From Chryseobacterium ginsenosidimutans (GTDB lineage: Bacteria; Bacteroidota; Bacteroidia; Flavobacteriales; Weeksellaceae): a stretch of 64,000 bases of DNA. Where the stretch lies: the NCBI RefSeq assembly GCF_024807225.1, contig NZ_JANUCO010000001.1:1674001-1738000 (forward strand), in the 5' to 3' direction. Made by a program: the position numbers and the translations under genes. This document shows positions 26,012 to 35,348 of the stretch, in pieces (within the stretch, counting starts at the first letter, position 1; every line of letters starts with the position of its first letter). The notes beneath the pieces are model-generated. The model did not search any database, was not told where the DNA came from, and saw only the letters and a list, made by a program, of their open reading frames with translations.

Positions 26012-28264
26012 ATGAGTATACCTCAAGCAATTACAGAGCTGATTACTCTTGCAGACGGCAGAGAAATCACAATTGAAACAGGAAAATTAGCGAAACAAGC
26101 TGACGGATCTGTGGTCGTAAAAATGGGCGGAACAATGCTTTTAGCAACTGTTGTCGCAAGTAAAGAAGCAAAAGATGGTGTAGATTTCTTACCATTAACA
26201 GTAGATTACAGAGAAAAATTCTACGCAGGAGGTAAAATTCCCGGAAACTTTTTCAGAAGAGAAGCGAGACCATCGGATCAGGAGATCTTAACGATGCGTT
26301 TGGTAGACAGAGTTTTGAGACCATTATTCCCTGAAGATTTCCATGCGGAAGTTCAGGTAATGATTGCATTAATTTCTTATGACGGAGAGTCGATTCCTGA
26401 TGATTTAGCAGGTCTTGCAGCATCTGCAGCAATTGCTATTACCGATATTCCTTTCAACGGACCAATGTCTGAAGTAAGAGTAGTAAGAATCAACGGAGAA
26501 CTTTCTGTAAACCCTAAATTTGAAGATCTTAAAATTGCTGACCTAGATATTATGGTAGGAGCAACTAAAGATTCTATCGTAATGGTAGAAGGGGAGATGA
26601 AGGAAATTTCTGAAGCAGAAATGTTGGAAGCTATCCAATTCGCTCACGTTGAAATTAAAAAACAAGTTGAAGCTCAGGAAAGATTAGCTGAAAAAGTAGG
26701 AAAATCATTCCCAAAAAGAGAATACAGCCACGAAAATCACGACGAAGCCATTCGTGAGAAAGTGTGGAAAGAAACTTACGATAAAGTATATGAAGTAGCG
26801 AAAACGCCTTCAGGAAAAGAAGAAAGAGGAGAAAAATTCAAAGCTGTTTTGGCAGAATTTTTAGCTCAATATGTAGAAGATGCTGAAGAATTAGAAAGAG
26901 TAACGCCTTTCGCTAAAGTATATTACCACGATGTGGAAAAAGAAGCGATGCGTCAGATGATTTTGAATGATAAAATCCGTCTTGATGGTCGTGATCCTGA
27001 AACAATTCGCCCAATCTGGAGCGAAATTGATTATTTACCGGGAGCTCACGGTTCTGCTATTTTCACAAGAGGTGAAACGCAATCTTTAACGGCTGTAACT
27101 TTAGGTTCAGTAAAAGATGCGAACATGGTAGACAGCGTAATGGTAAATTACGACGAAAGATTCTTCTTACATTATAACTTCCCTCCGTTCTCTACGGGTG
27201 AAGCAAGACCTTTAAGAGGGACTTCAAGAAGAGAAGTAGGACATGGAAACTTGGCTCAAAGAGCTTTAGCAAATATGATTCCTGAAGAAAATCCTTACAC
27301 CATCCGTATCGTTTCTGATATTTTAGAATCAAACGGTTCGTCTTCTATGGCGACAGTTTGTGCAGGAACTTTGGCATTGATGGATGCAGGTATCCAGATT
27401 ACAAAACCGGTTTCCGGAATTGCAATGGGATTGGTAACTGACGTAAAATCTGGGAAATTCACGGTACTTTCTGATATCTTAGGAGACGAAGATCACTTAG
27501 GTGATATGGACTTTAAAGTAACAGGAACTGCAGACGGAATTACAGCTTGTCAGATGGATATCAAAATTCAGGGATTATCTATGGATATTATGGAGAAAGC
27601 GCTTCTACAAGCTAGAAACGGAAGACTTCATATCCTTGATAAATTGAATGAAACGATTTCTGCTCCAAGAGAAGATGTGAAACCTCACGCTCCGAAAATG
27701 GTAATGATGGAGATCTCTAAAGATTTCATCGGTGCTGTAATCGGACCTGGTGGAAAAATCATTCAGCAGATGCAGAAAGATACTGATACCGTTATCGCAA
27801 TCGAAGAAGTTGGAGAAATCGGAAGAATCGAAATTTCTGGTGTTAGCAGAGATAAAATCAACGATGCGATCGCAAGAATCAACGAGATTACTTTTGTACC
27901 GACTATAGGTGAAATTTACAAAGGGAAAGTAGTGAAAGTAATGGATTTTGGTGCATTCGTAGCTATTGCGAAAGGTACTGAAGGTCTTCTTCACATCTCT
28001 GAAATCGAATGGGCTCGTTTAGACAAAGTTCCTTACAACGAAGGGGATGAAGTGGAAGTGAAGTTCATGGGTTACGATGACCGTAAGAAAATGAAACTTT
28101 CAAGAAAAGTTTTGTTGCCAAGGCCAGAAAGACCAGCACAAAAACCAAGAGAAGAAGGACAAGGAAGACCAGAAGGACAAAACAGACCTGCAAGACCGGA
28201 AGGAAACAGAAGACCTGAAGGTGAAAGACCTGCAGGAGATCAAAACCCTTCATCAGAAGCTTAA
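26012..28264 (+). CDS. pnp: Polyribonucleotide nucleotidyltransferase (PNPase)
   Basis: PNPase degrades RNA 3'-5' by phosphorolysis and works in the RNA degradosome. The 750 residues show two RNase PH domains (about 10-230 and 320-545, with RGTSRREVGHG), a KH domain (MEISKDFIGAVIGPGGKIIQ, about residue 568), an S1 domain (GEIYKGKVVKVMDFGAFVAI, about 632) and a Pro/Glu/Arg-rich tail of about 45 residues. I chose the ATG at 26012 (MSIPQAITELITLADGREI) because this is the conserved start. A frame open from 25943 adds unlikely residues overlapping a TAAATTTG box (25938-25945). Confidence 0.97.
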   Translation: MSIPQAITELITLADGREITIETGKLAKQADGSVVVKMGGTMLLATVVASKEAKDGVDFLPLTVDYREKFYAGGKIPGNFFRREARPSDQEILTMRLVDRVLRPLFPEDFHAEVQVMIALISYDGESIPDDLAGLAASAAIAITDIPFNGPMSEVRVVRINGELSVNPKFEDLKIADLDIMVGATKDSIVMVEGEMKEISEAEMLEAIQFAHVEIKKQVEAQERLAEKVGKSFPKREYSHENHDEAIREKVWKETYDKVYEVAKTPSGKEERGEKFKAVLAEFLAQYVEDAEELERVTPFAKVYYHDVEKEAMRQMILNDKIRLDGRDPETIRPIWSEIDYLPGAHGSAIFTRGETQSLTAVTLGSVKDANMVDSVMVNYDERFFLHYNFPPFSTGEARPLRGTSRREVGHGNLAQRALANMIPEENPYTIRIVSDILESNGSSSMATVCAGTLALMDAGIQITKPVSGIAMGLVTDVKSGKFTVLSDILGDEDHLGDMDFKVTGTADGITACQMDIKIQGLSMDIMEKALLQARNGRLHILDKLNETISAPREDVKPHAPKMVMMEISKDFIGAVIGPGGKIIQQMQKDTDTVIAIEEVGEIGRIEISGVSRDKINDAIARINEITFVPTIGEIYKGKVVKVMDFGAFVAIAKGTEGLLHISEIEWARLDKVPYNEGDEVEVKFMGYDDRKKMKLSRKVLLPRPERPAQKPREEGQGRPEGQNRPARPEGNRRPEGERPAGDQNPSSEA

Positions 28265-28285
28265 GATTATTATAATCAATTATAT

Positions 28286-28314
28286 AAAAACCACCGAATT
28301 TCGGTGGTTTTTTT
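28286..28314 (+). terminator. pnp terminator
   Basis: AAAACCACCGAA / TTCGGTGGTTTT arms followed by a T run, 22 bp after the stop. Confidence 0.9.
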
Positions 28315-28380
28315 GTTATAGTGAAAATCCTTCGAGAACCTCAGGATGACATCGCTACTACTAATAAGATAAATGATAAA

Positions 28381-28569
28381 AGAATAGAATCTACAGAAGG
28401 AAGAATATAACTTATACATGTAAGAATATCATTTTACAACGCAAAAATATAACTCAACATCGGTAAAATATAAGTTTACATCGTGCCAATATGAAATGAT
28501 GTTGCAAAAAAATAAAGCTACATCGCAAGAATGTAACTTTACATTGAAAGAATATTAGATGTTCTTATT
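28381..28569. repeat. Degenerate tandem array, nine units of exactly 21 bp
   Basis: Nine consecutive 21-bp units fill the gap between the convergent pnp and the 242-residue gene. The consensus is AGAATATAAC followed by TTTACATCGCA. Register is kept without any indel across 189 bp, while unit identity to consensus ranges from about half to nearly complete. All frames on the plus strand contain stops, so it is not coding. The period equals two helical turns, which places each AATATAA block on one DNA face. Confidence 0.8.
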
Positions 28570-28596
28570 CTAATATCATTTCAGGGTGCACAAATA

Positions 28597-29325
28597 TTAT
28601 TTTCGGGTAGTAAACCCGATGGCTGAAACGGTTGTATATTCGGGAGAAGTAGCACCGTAAAGACTTTTCACATATTTTTTTGCGTTTTGAGCGATGGTGT
28701 AGAGTCCGGTTCCTTCTGTATATAATATCTTGTCCCTTTCCATGAGCTTGATGTTGAGTTCTGCTTCGGTTTGGTCTACAGTCTGGGTAGCGCTTACTAA
28801 TGAATCTTTATAGGTATTGAGATTGGCTAATTTCAATTCATCTTCATCGGGCGCGTATGCCGAAACGGTTGTCAATAATTGGATAAGAATACCAAAATTA
28901 TCGGTTTGCTGTGTGAAAGACTGTCGTGAAGTAGAAACGGTTTTTGGCGTTTCCTTACCTTCTTCAGGTGTTGCGGCAGGTTTCTTTTTTCCGCCCTGAA
29001 TGGTACGGTTTAAAGATTTTGCCTGATCTAATGTCCCTTGCAGCAATCCCAAAATTTCTAAGCGATTGATAATACGGGTGCAGGTTGCTTTCAGGTTTTC
29101 GAAAGCGGTTTGACGCAAAGCGATGGCATTTTTGTTCGCATTTCGTTTATCTTCGACCTCAGTTAATTTGGCGGTAGCTGTATTATAAAGCGTCTGAAGA
29201 TTTGCCACGGCAAGCTCCGGAACCGGCGGATTGTAAAGGGTGTAAACGGAAATCTGCTGTACGAGTTTTTGTAGGTTAGCCACATTTTTGGCGTGTCCTA
29301 CTTCGGATGTTGATGACATAAGCAT
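28597..29325 (-). CDS. Hypothetical helical protein with internal duplication
   Basis: I do not recognise this cytoplasmic protein of 242 residues. It is almost wholly helical. Two halves align: NLQKLVQQISVYTLYNPPVPELAVANLQTLYNTATAKLTEVEDKRN (about 17-62) and NFGILIQLLTTVSAYAPDEDELKLANLNTYKDSLVSATQTVDQTEA (about 144-190). Both end in coiled-coil-like helices. A Lys/Pro/Thr-rich linker (GGKKKPAATPEEGKETPKTVST) joins them. Its start may be the second ATG (29319). It is monocistronic. A structural or binding role is likely, but no function is known to me. Confidence 0.65.
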   Translation of the reverse strand: MLMSSTSEVGHAKNVANLQKLVQQISVYTLYNPPVPELAVANLQTLYNTATAKLTEVEDKRNANKNAIALRQTAFENLKATCTRIINRLEILGLLQGTLDQAKSLNRTIQGGKKKPAATPEEGKETPKTVSTSRQSFTQQTDNFGILIQLLTTVSAYAPDEDELKLANLNTYKDSLVSATQTVDQTEAELNIKLMERDKILYTEGTGLYTIAQNAKKYVKSLYGATSPEYTTVSAIGFTTRK

Positions 29326-29505
29326 TTGTGTTTTTTAATTGTTTATTCAAATTTAGAAATTATTTTGAATTGAAGTGGTTTTTTGGTGAAATATTTTGAG
29401 GATGAGGGGATTATGTTGAGTTTTGGAACGAGAAAACCCTAGCGGGAGGCTAGGGTTTTGTTTGATAATTAAAATATGGAAATCTCAATACTTATTTTCA
29501 TTAAA

Positions 29506-30456
29506 TTATCTAAGAATATCTAGAAAATCATTATGTTTATTTAGATTTGTGTCGGAATTTTCAAACTCTTGACTTGATTTACGTTTATGTTTTTCTAATG
29601 TTTTATAAAAACCTATAAAATTTCTATAGTGGCTTTTATATGATTCGTTTAAATCTTCTTCATTTCTAATTATAAAAAAACCATTTTTATTTGATCCAAT
29701 TTTTATAGAATCTTTTAAAGGTTTTACTATCCAATATCTAATGTTACTATCAGATAAATCTGTTTTTAAAATACCTAAATCTCTAAACTGTTTAAATATT
29801 TCATTAATCTTAATAGGCTTTCTACTATCATAGTTGTTTTCATCTAAAAGATTTAAAAATAATGTTCTTAAAGCATATATATCTTTTATATAGGATTGCG
29901 CATAATCTTTTCTATGTCCTTTTCCTAAAACACCTATAGTAGCATATCTTGACAATTCGCTCTCTTTTCTTTTATTTTTTAAAAGATGATCATATTCGTC
30001 TCTGTTATCTGTAAAAGAATACAATAAATTATTCTCAATGAAAATTTTATCGGTAAAATTCCAAGGATTTATTGATAATTTGTCTGAGTAATGTCGATTA
30101 TCAATAAAATTGCTTATAGTAAAATCCATAGTTTCTAAAAGGACTTGATCATTTTTATCGAAGAAAGTATCTAATTTATTTATTACTTGCCTATATAGAT
30201 TTTGTTCAATTACCCTATCGTTCTCTTTTTCTTCCTCTGTTCTGATTATAGGGTTATTTTCGTATATAATACTTATACATTCCCAATAAAGTCTTTTACT
30301 AAATTTAAAATCTTGAGCTTTCAAAATTTCTGATTCGGTATTTTCCAAAGCTATATCTAAAACTGAAATAATATGATTGTTTATATCATTTTTATATGAC
30401 AATTTATTATAGCTATCCGTTAATGTAATCTCATTAAATTCTTGCAGTTTTGTCAT
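29506..30456 (-). CDS. Unknown protein, methyltransferase-linked, 316 residues
   Basis: I do not recognise this protein. It is hydrophilic and helical, without signal peptide. The C-terminal part (about residues 215-285: INEIFKQFRDLGILKTDLSDSNIRYWIVKPLKDSIKIGSNKNGFFIIRNEEDL) reads like a winged-helix module with a GSxxxGFFI wing, so nucleic-acid binding is plausible. Its start is 1 bp after the stop of the methyltransferase gene, which implies translational coupling and a joint role. Very low GC and Ile/Asn/Lys bias suggest acquisition by transfer. Confidence 0.6.
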   Translation of the reverse strand: MTKLQEFNEITLTDSYNKLSYKNDINNHIISVLDIALENTESEILKAQDFKFSKRLYWECISIIYENNPIIRTEEEKENDRVIEQNLYRQVINKLDTFFDKNDQVLLETMDFTISNFIDNRHYSDKLSINPWNFTDKIFIENNLLYSFTDNRDEYDHLLKNKRKESELSRYATIGVLGKGHRKDYAQSYIKDIYALRTLFLNLLDENNYDSRKPIKINEIFKQFRDLGILKTDLSDSNIRYWIVKPLKDSIKIGSNKNGFFIIRNEEDLNESYKSHYRNFIGFYKTLEKHKRKSSQEFENSDTNLNKHNDFLDILR

Positions 30457-30457
30457 T

Positions 30458-31042
30458 TTATAGTTTCTTAATAATTAATCTTTCGTTAGGTACTGTTATT
30501 TTATTTAGCCCTGTACTGTAAAAATTGTAGGTCTGGTTAATTTCGTGATCAGTGCTTAAAACTTCGTAACTCTCTAATTGAAATTGATATTTTGAAAAAT
30601 AATCATCTATTTCATTTTTAATAAAATTATCAAATGCATCTTTTTTACACCAAGGATTGTTAGAATGTCCTATTACGTGTAATAAACCATTTTCACCAAG
30701 AAGATCGCCTGCTCTGTCAAAGAATTTTTTTGCATCTCCTAACTTTTTAAATCCATATTCAAAAGGATTGCATAAAATGATATTATCAAATTTTCTTTCA
30801 AAAGTACTATCATAAAAATTACATACATTATCTAAAAAATGATAATCAACAATATCATCATTATATTCTCTAAAATATGATAACATTTGAGGATATGATA
30901 AGTCTGTTAAATAACAACATGGATACTCTCTTTTTCCGAAATCATTTCTTCCAGCACCAAACTCAATATTTAATACGTTAAGATCGTGAGGGAAATTTTC
31001 GTGATGTTGAATAGGATTTCCGAATTTGTCTAGTATCGGCAT
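30458..31042 (-). CDS. Class I SAM-dependent methyltransferase-like protein
   Basis: The protein of 194 residues has motif I in VLNIEFGAGRNDF (about 24-36), an acidic loop YLTDLSYPQML (about 44-54) and motif IV FDNIILCNPFEYGF (about 84-97). The NPF core resembles the (D/N)PP(Y/F) of methylases acting on exocyclic amino groups of bases. NGLLHVIGHSNNPW supplies the next strand. There is no target-recognition domain, so it may work with the coupled downstream protein. It is divergent from an AlkB-like gene across 64 bp. Substrate is unknown. Confidence 0.7.
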   Translation of the reverse strand: MPILDKFGNPIQHHENFPHDLNVLNIEFGAGRNDFGKREYPCCYLTDLSYPQMLSYFREYNDDIVDYHFLDNVCNFYDSTFERKFDNIILCNPFEYGFKKLGDAKKFFDRAGDLLGENGLLHVIGHSNNPWCKKDAFDNFIKNEIDDYFSKYQFQLESYEVLSTDHEINQTYNFYSTGLNKITVPNERLIIKKL

Positions 31043-31106
31043 AAATTAAAATATTTTAGCAAATCTAAATAATTATTTATTAAATTAGATAACAAATACT
31101 TACAAA

Positions 31107-31646
31107 TTGGATGTAACAAAATTAAAAAATGAATTAGTTATAAAAAATAATATTTTAAAAGATTCAGAAAGTATTATGTATTACCTAAGTCATAATGTTA
31201 TTTGGGATAACTCGATGATTTCTAGAAAAACAGCAAGTTTTGGAATCCCTTATAACTATTCTGGTATTAATTACGAACAAATAAAAATACCTAATTCATT
31301 TAATGAATTAATTAAAATAGTCGAATTATTGAGTGGATTCAAACCAAATAATTGCCTAGTAAATTTTTATCATAATAATGAATCAAAAATGGGGTTTCAT
31401 TCAGATCAAATTGATATTTTAGAGAAAGATACAAGTATTATAATTTTCTCTTTTGGTTCTCCCCGAGTTTTAAGATTCAAAAATAAGACTAATAAGGATT
31501 TAACATACGACATCTTACTAGAAAATAATAGTTTTTTCAGTATGTCGCAAAATATACAATCAGAATGGTTACATTCTATTTTACCAGATGATTTAAAAAG
31601 TATTAATATAAGATACAGTATTACTTTTAGAAAAATTCTAGTTTAG
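31107..31646 (+). CDS. AlkB-like 2-oxoglutarate/Fe(II) oxygenase
   Basis: The 179-residue protein matches the AlkB family, which oxidatively removes alkyl groups from nucleic-acid bases. NVIWDNSMISRKTASFG is the N-terminal nucleotide-recognition lid; FNxxxNCLVNFYHN precedes the iron ligands HSD (His at about 97) and LHSI (His at about 156); NIRYSITFR supplies the 2-oxoglutarate Arg pair. SFGSPRVLRFKNK is also typical. The only in-frame start before the conserved N-terminus is TTG 31107, because a stop lies 7 codons upstream. It is divergent from the methyltransferase pair. Confidence 0.85.
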   Translation: MDVTKLKNELVIKNNILKDSESIMYYLSHNVIWDNSMISRKTASFGIPYNYSGINYEQIKIPNSFNELIKIVELLSGFKPNNCLVNFYHNNESKMGFHSDQIDILEKDTSIIIFSFGSPRVLRFKNKTNKDLTYDILLENNSFFSMSQNIQSEWLHSILPDDLKSINIRYSITFRKILV

Positions 31647-32506
31647 AAACTTTTATTAGTTTGAACTTTTTATATCTGATGAAAAAGCAAAAAATCGTAA
31701 TCCCCCTGTCAAACAATGTCTCTTTACTTTGAGCAAACTATAATTCATCATAATTATTGTATTTCTAAAATTCATTCTTTTTTGTTACATCAATTATGGG
31801 ATTATCGGCCAATTCAACTTTTAATAATACTTTGCTATTCAAATAATTGTCTTTTGAGGAGTATATATATGTTATCCTTTTTACAAAATATTTGTTCTTA
31901 TTGAGTTAAGATGTATGTAGTTTATCCCACATAAAACGTAAGCTATATATTTTTCCGCATGATCTCCATATTACAAAAACTGATAGTTTTATTTCTGCTA
32001 TGGCTTTCTATTATTTTTTAATAAATCAAGCATCAATTCTTTTCTGATTTCAGGCTATGTTTGTATAGCTTCTAAAATTTTTTTACGCGTAAATTTTTTA
32101 AAATCTCTTATCAAATATGATAGTTCACCTTTTTTCGATTGCACTATTTCAAAAGCTTTTTTATTTCCTCTTCAAATCTTTTGTTGACTTCTTCAAAAGT
32201 CATTGTTTTAAATTGGGAAAAATCACCAAATTCGTTATCAAAATCTTTCATAAGTTGTATTTTAGTAATTAATTTTATATTTAAATATTCCTAAAAACAA
32301 ATCTAAATCTTGACTGCGCCAAAACTTGACGTCTTATATTTATTTATAAAAGATTAAAAAAATGAAACTCAAATAAAGATTGCCTAGTTCCTCGCAATGA
32401 CAAAGTACATTATCGGGTTAATTCTTATACAAACTAATCCTTCAATTTTAAAGAACTTTTTATCAAATGTAAACTCAAAAATTATTTATCTTTAAAACAA
32501 AAACTT
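31647..32506. other. Long gene-poor gap
   Basis: This 860-bp stretch has only the decayed gene at 31998-32251. A 62-codon frame at 31716-31904 looks spurious. Near 32385 a GTTCCTCGCAATGACAAAG fragment resembles half of the hairpin repeat at 45742. The gap marks the right edge of the low-GC island. Confidence 0.5.
31998..32251 (-). pseudogene. Decayed small gene, frameshift plus nonsense codon
   Basis: From the ATG at 32249-32251 the minus strand reads MKDFDNEFGDFSQFKTMTFE followed by a Glu/Lys-rich stretch ending in EEIKK. One A appears to be missing at a run near 32155. In the shifted frame it goes on KAFEIVQSKKGELSYLIRDF, then about 14 residues to EAIQT, a TAG, and PEIRKELMLDLLKNNRKP to a final stop. 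The composition is protein-like throughout. Restoring the A and reading the TAG as Gln would give about 84 residues. I do not recognise it; a small helical accessory or antitoxin-like protein is possible. Confidence 0.5.
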
Positions 32507-32860
32507 ATGAAAAAACTATTGATACTTTCTGTGATCAGTTTCGCTACTTATTCATTTGCTCAGACGGTAAATGATGTTCCTCTCAGAGATATTGATGTAG
32601 ATTATGTTCAGATTATCGGAACAGGAAGATCGCTGAGTACAAAAGTAAATGTGGAGATTGATTTCGGACAGGAAACAAAATCTATTTCTTTCAAAAACGG
32701 GACAAATATTAAAGACGAAAAAGGCAGAAATATGAAGTTTAATTCGATGATGGATGCGCTGAATTTTATGTCTGCGAATGGATTTTCCTTTCAATTTGCG
32801 TATACGATGAATGATGAAAAAGATCAAGCGATTTATTATATTTTGAAGAAGAATAAATAA
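32507..32860 (+). CDS. Small secreted hypothetical protein
   Basis: The protein of 117 residues has a signal peptide (MKKLLILSVISFATYSFAQ). The mature part of about 98 residues (DVPLRDIDVDYVQIIGTGRSLSTKVNVEIDFGQETKSISFKNGTNIKDEKGRNMKFNSMMDALNFMSANGFSF) alternates strands and ends with a helix and strand. It resembles small periplasmic proteins seen across Chryseobacterium with no known role. It converges on the receptor gene, with a shared terminator between them. Confidence 0.7.
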   Translation: MKKLLILSVISFATYSFAQTVNDVPLRDIDVDYVQIIGTGRSLSTKVNVEIDFGQETKSISFKNGTNIKDEKGRNMKFNSMMDALNFMSANGFSFQFAYTMNDEKDQAIYYILKKNK

Positions 32861-32875
32861 TATCAGACAAAAATA

Positions 32876-32903
32876 AAAACCACCGAAAATATCGGTGGTT
32901 TTA
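32876..32903 (+). terminator. Terminator between convergent genes
   Basis: AAAACCACCGA / TCGGTGGTTTT arms, A-rich on the left and T-rich on the right, so it can serve both strands. Confidence 0.8.
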
Positions 32904-32924
32904 TCGTTTAGTTTTACTATAAAA

Positions 32925-35343
32925 TTATCCGTTTCCAATTCTCTGCTTCAAATCATCTGCACCGCCTGTTTTTCTTGGCTGTCCGGATTTTCCTGAACCG
33001 AAATTATAGGTATAAGAAAGGGTAATTACTCGTGTATCTCTTTCTACGACGAAGTTTTCTACATAACTGTTGAAAGTTGTACGCGCTTTCGGGTTGCTTG
33101 TAAAAAAGATGTCATTAAAAGCCAGTTTCAAACTGCTTGTATTTTTGAATTTCTTCTGAGCACCGATGTTCAGATACCAATTGGGCTGCACATCCATATA
33201 AGCATAGATTTCTCTTGCCTGATAATTTCCTGTAAGTTCAGCCGTGAAACCGTTTCCTAGCTTGAAAGAATTAATGCTGTTCAGAGAAAATGTGAAATTT
33301 CCTTTGTTGTTAATTTGCGTTCCTGAAACATTTCCGGTGTAAGATCCGTAGTAAAAATTGGCGCTGTTGTTCATATCCCACCATTTTGTCATTTTAAAAG
33401 GAGCGATAAGATTTAGCCCGAAATAAGAAGCAGAGCTCAAATTTTCATTCGTCTGAACGGTGATATTATTTCCGCCTTCAATCACAGGTTTTATCACGTC
33501 TGTAATGTTGTTTGATGTTTTAGAATAGCTCAAAGTCGCAAAATATTTGTTGCCTAAACTATAAGTCAGCTCATAATTCATCGTGGTTTGCGGATTCAGT
33601 TCCGGGTTTCCTGCTTTGTAGGTTGTCGGATCAAGATAAAATTTGAAAGGATTCAGTTGATTATAGCTCGGTCTTGTAATTCTTCTGCTGAAATTGATTT
33701 CCAGATTGCTTTTATCCGTCACATCATAAGAAAATACGGCACTTGGAAACAATTGGGTGTAATTCTTTTTATTGATCTGATTGGTGGTCATCTGAGTTCC
33801 CGTAACGTTCGTATTTTCAACCCTCAACCCAAAATTGGTGCTGAATTTTTTCCATTTTTTAGAAACATTTCCATACGCGGCATTGATGTTTTCTTCGTAT
33901 ATAAAATGATTGGTTTTATCTTTATCAATTTCCGGAGTTCCAGAACTGGCGTCGAAAAATTGTAAATCATTATCTGCTTTTACGAAGCTTGTTTTCACTC
34001 CGGCTTCCAGTTTCCAATTATTTTTAAAAGCTTTCGTAAGATCAGATTTTAAGGAGTAAATATTGAGATTTCCACCAATATCGCCTTTCAGAATATCCAA
34101 TTGATCGAGGTTTCCTGCAATATTGTAATTTCTTGTTTCAAAATTTTGCAAAGAAGTATTTGAATAATTGATGTAGTCAAAATCGGTGGTCAGTTCAGAA
34201 CCTAAAGAGTCGATTGTATATTTATGATTTACATTAAATGAAGCGTTTTTCCAATGATCTCTGGAACGGTTTTGTGTGGTGAAAGTTCCTGTCGGAAGAT
34301 AATCTGAACCCAAAATGGTACTCGAATTGTCACCTTTCGGATCAAATCTGTTGCTGATAAAACCTACGGAAAATCCCAATACATTTTTATCGTTCATGTA
34401 ATAATCCATTCCGACTTTGGCGATGTGGTTGCGGAAATTCATTTTAAGGAAATTGTCTTGGATATAAGCTTTTTCGAAGGTATTATTTGCATCATAAAAA
34501 TTTCTGTCGAGCATCAGATGATTGAAAAATTCTCTGTAAGCAAAGCTGTAATTCGCAAAAACATTGATGTTTTTATTTCGATGATTGATGCTGAAACTAT
34601 TATTGTTTTTAACAAATCTTCCTGTTCCCAAAGCGGTGGAAATACTTCCGTTGGTGCCTTTCCGTTGGTCTTTTTTAAGTTTAATATTAATAATAGAAGT
34701 TCCTGCAGCATCATATTTTGAAGAAGGATTGGTAATAAATTCTATTTTATCCAGACTTGCAGACGGAATGCCGCGAAGATAATTCGCAAGATCGGTTTCC
34801 GCTCATCGGTGTGTTTTTTCCGTCTATCTGCACGAGAAGATTTCCTTTTCCGCGAAGACTGATATTGTCGTTATTGTCAATTTTCACTCCGGGAGCTTTT
34901 TCCAGGACTTCAAACGCCGAATTTCCGGTACTTGCAATGCTGTTTTCGACGTTCAGGATCATTTTGCCGTCCTGTCTTTCGATATACGGTTTTGCTTTTG
35001 TAATGGTTACTCCTTCAATCACTTTTTCGTTCAATGAAATCGACGGAAGGGTAGTGTTTTCGGTTAATGCAATGTTTTCAGATTTATAAGTTTCTGCTCC
35101 GTTTTTATTGATTTTTAATGAATAATTTCCGGAAGTAAGATCGCTAAAATTGAAATTTCCTTTAGAATCCGTAATCTCGGTTTTCACTAATTTGTTCTCA
35201 GCATTGAATAAATTAATTTCCATCTGATTTACTTTCTCAGCATCTACTTTCCCCGAAAGAGAAAATTGCTGTGTGTTTTGGGCTTTCAAAAGACCTAGAA
35301 TTGAAATAACCAAAGCCAAAATGAATAAAAATATCCTTTCCAT
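32925..35343 (-). pseudogene. TonB-dependent-receptor-like outer-membrane barrel with carboxypeptidase-like N domain, frameshifted
   Basis: The reconstructed protein has 805 residues: a signal peptide, a CarboxypepD_reg-like beta-sandwich (about 25-105: FSLSGKVDAEKVNQMEINLFNAENKLVKTE), a plug (KAPGVKIDNNDNISLRGKGNLLVQIDGKNTPMSG), and a PF14905-type barrel (YSYDVTDKSNLEINFSRRITRPSYNQLNPF) ending YTYNFGSGKSG. It probably takes up a small ligand or peptide. The frame breaks at 34794-34800, GGTTTCC on the plus strand. Removing one base gives MSGTDLANYLRGIPSASLDK, the expected plug. A MarR regulator gene lies 5 bp upstream in the same operon. Confidence 0.85.
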
Positions 35344-35348
35344 TGCGT

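Noticed and set aside
28381..28569. CRISPR array
   Set aside because: The repeats are directly adjacent 21-bp units without unique spacers, and no cas genes are present.
31716..31904. 62-codon frame after the AlkB-like gene
   Set aside because: Rich in His, Ile, Leu and Tyr as expected from AT-rich random sequence; no start context or motif.
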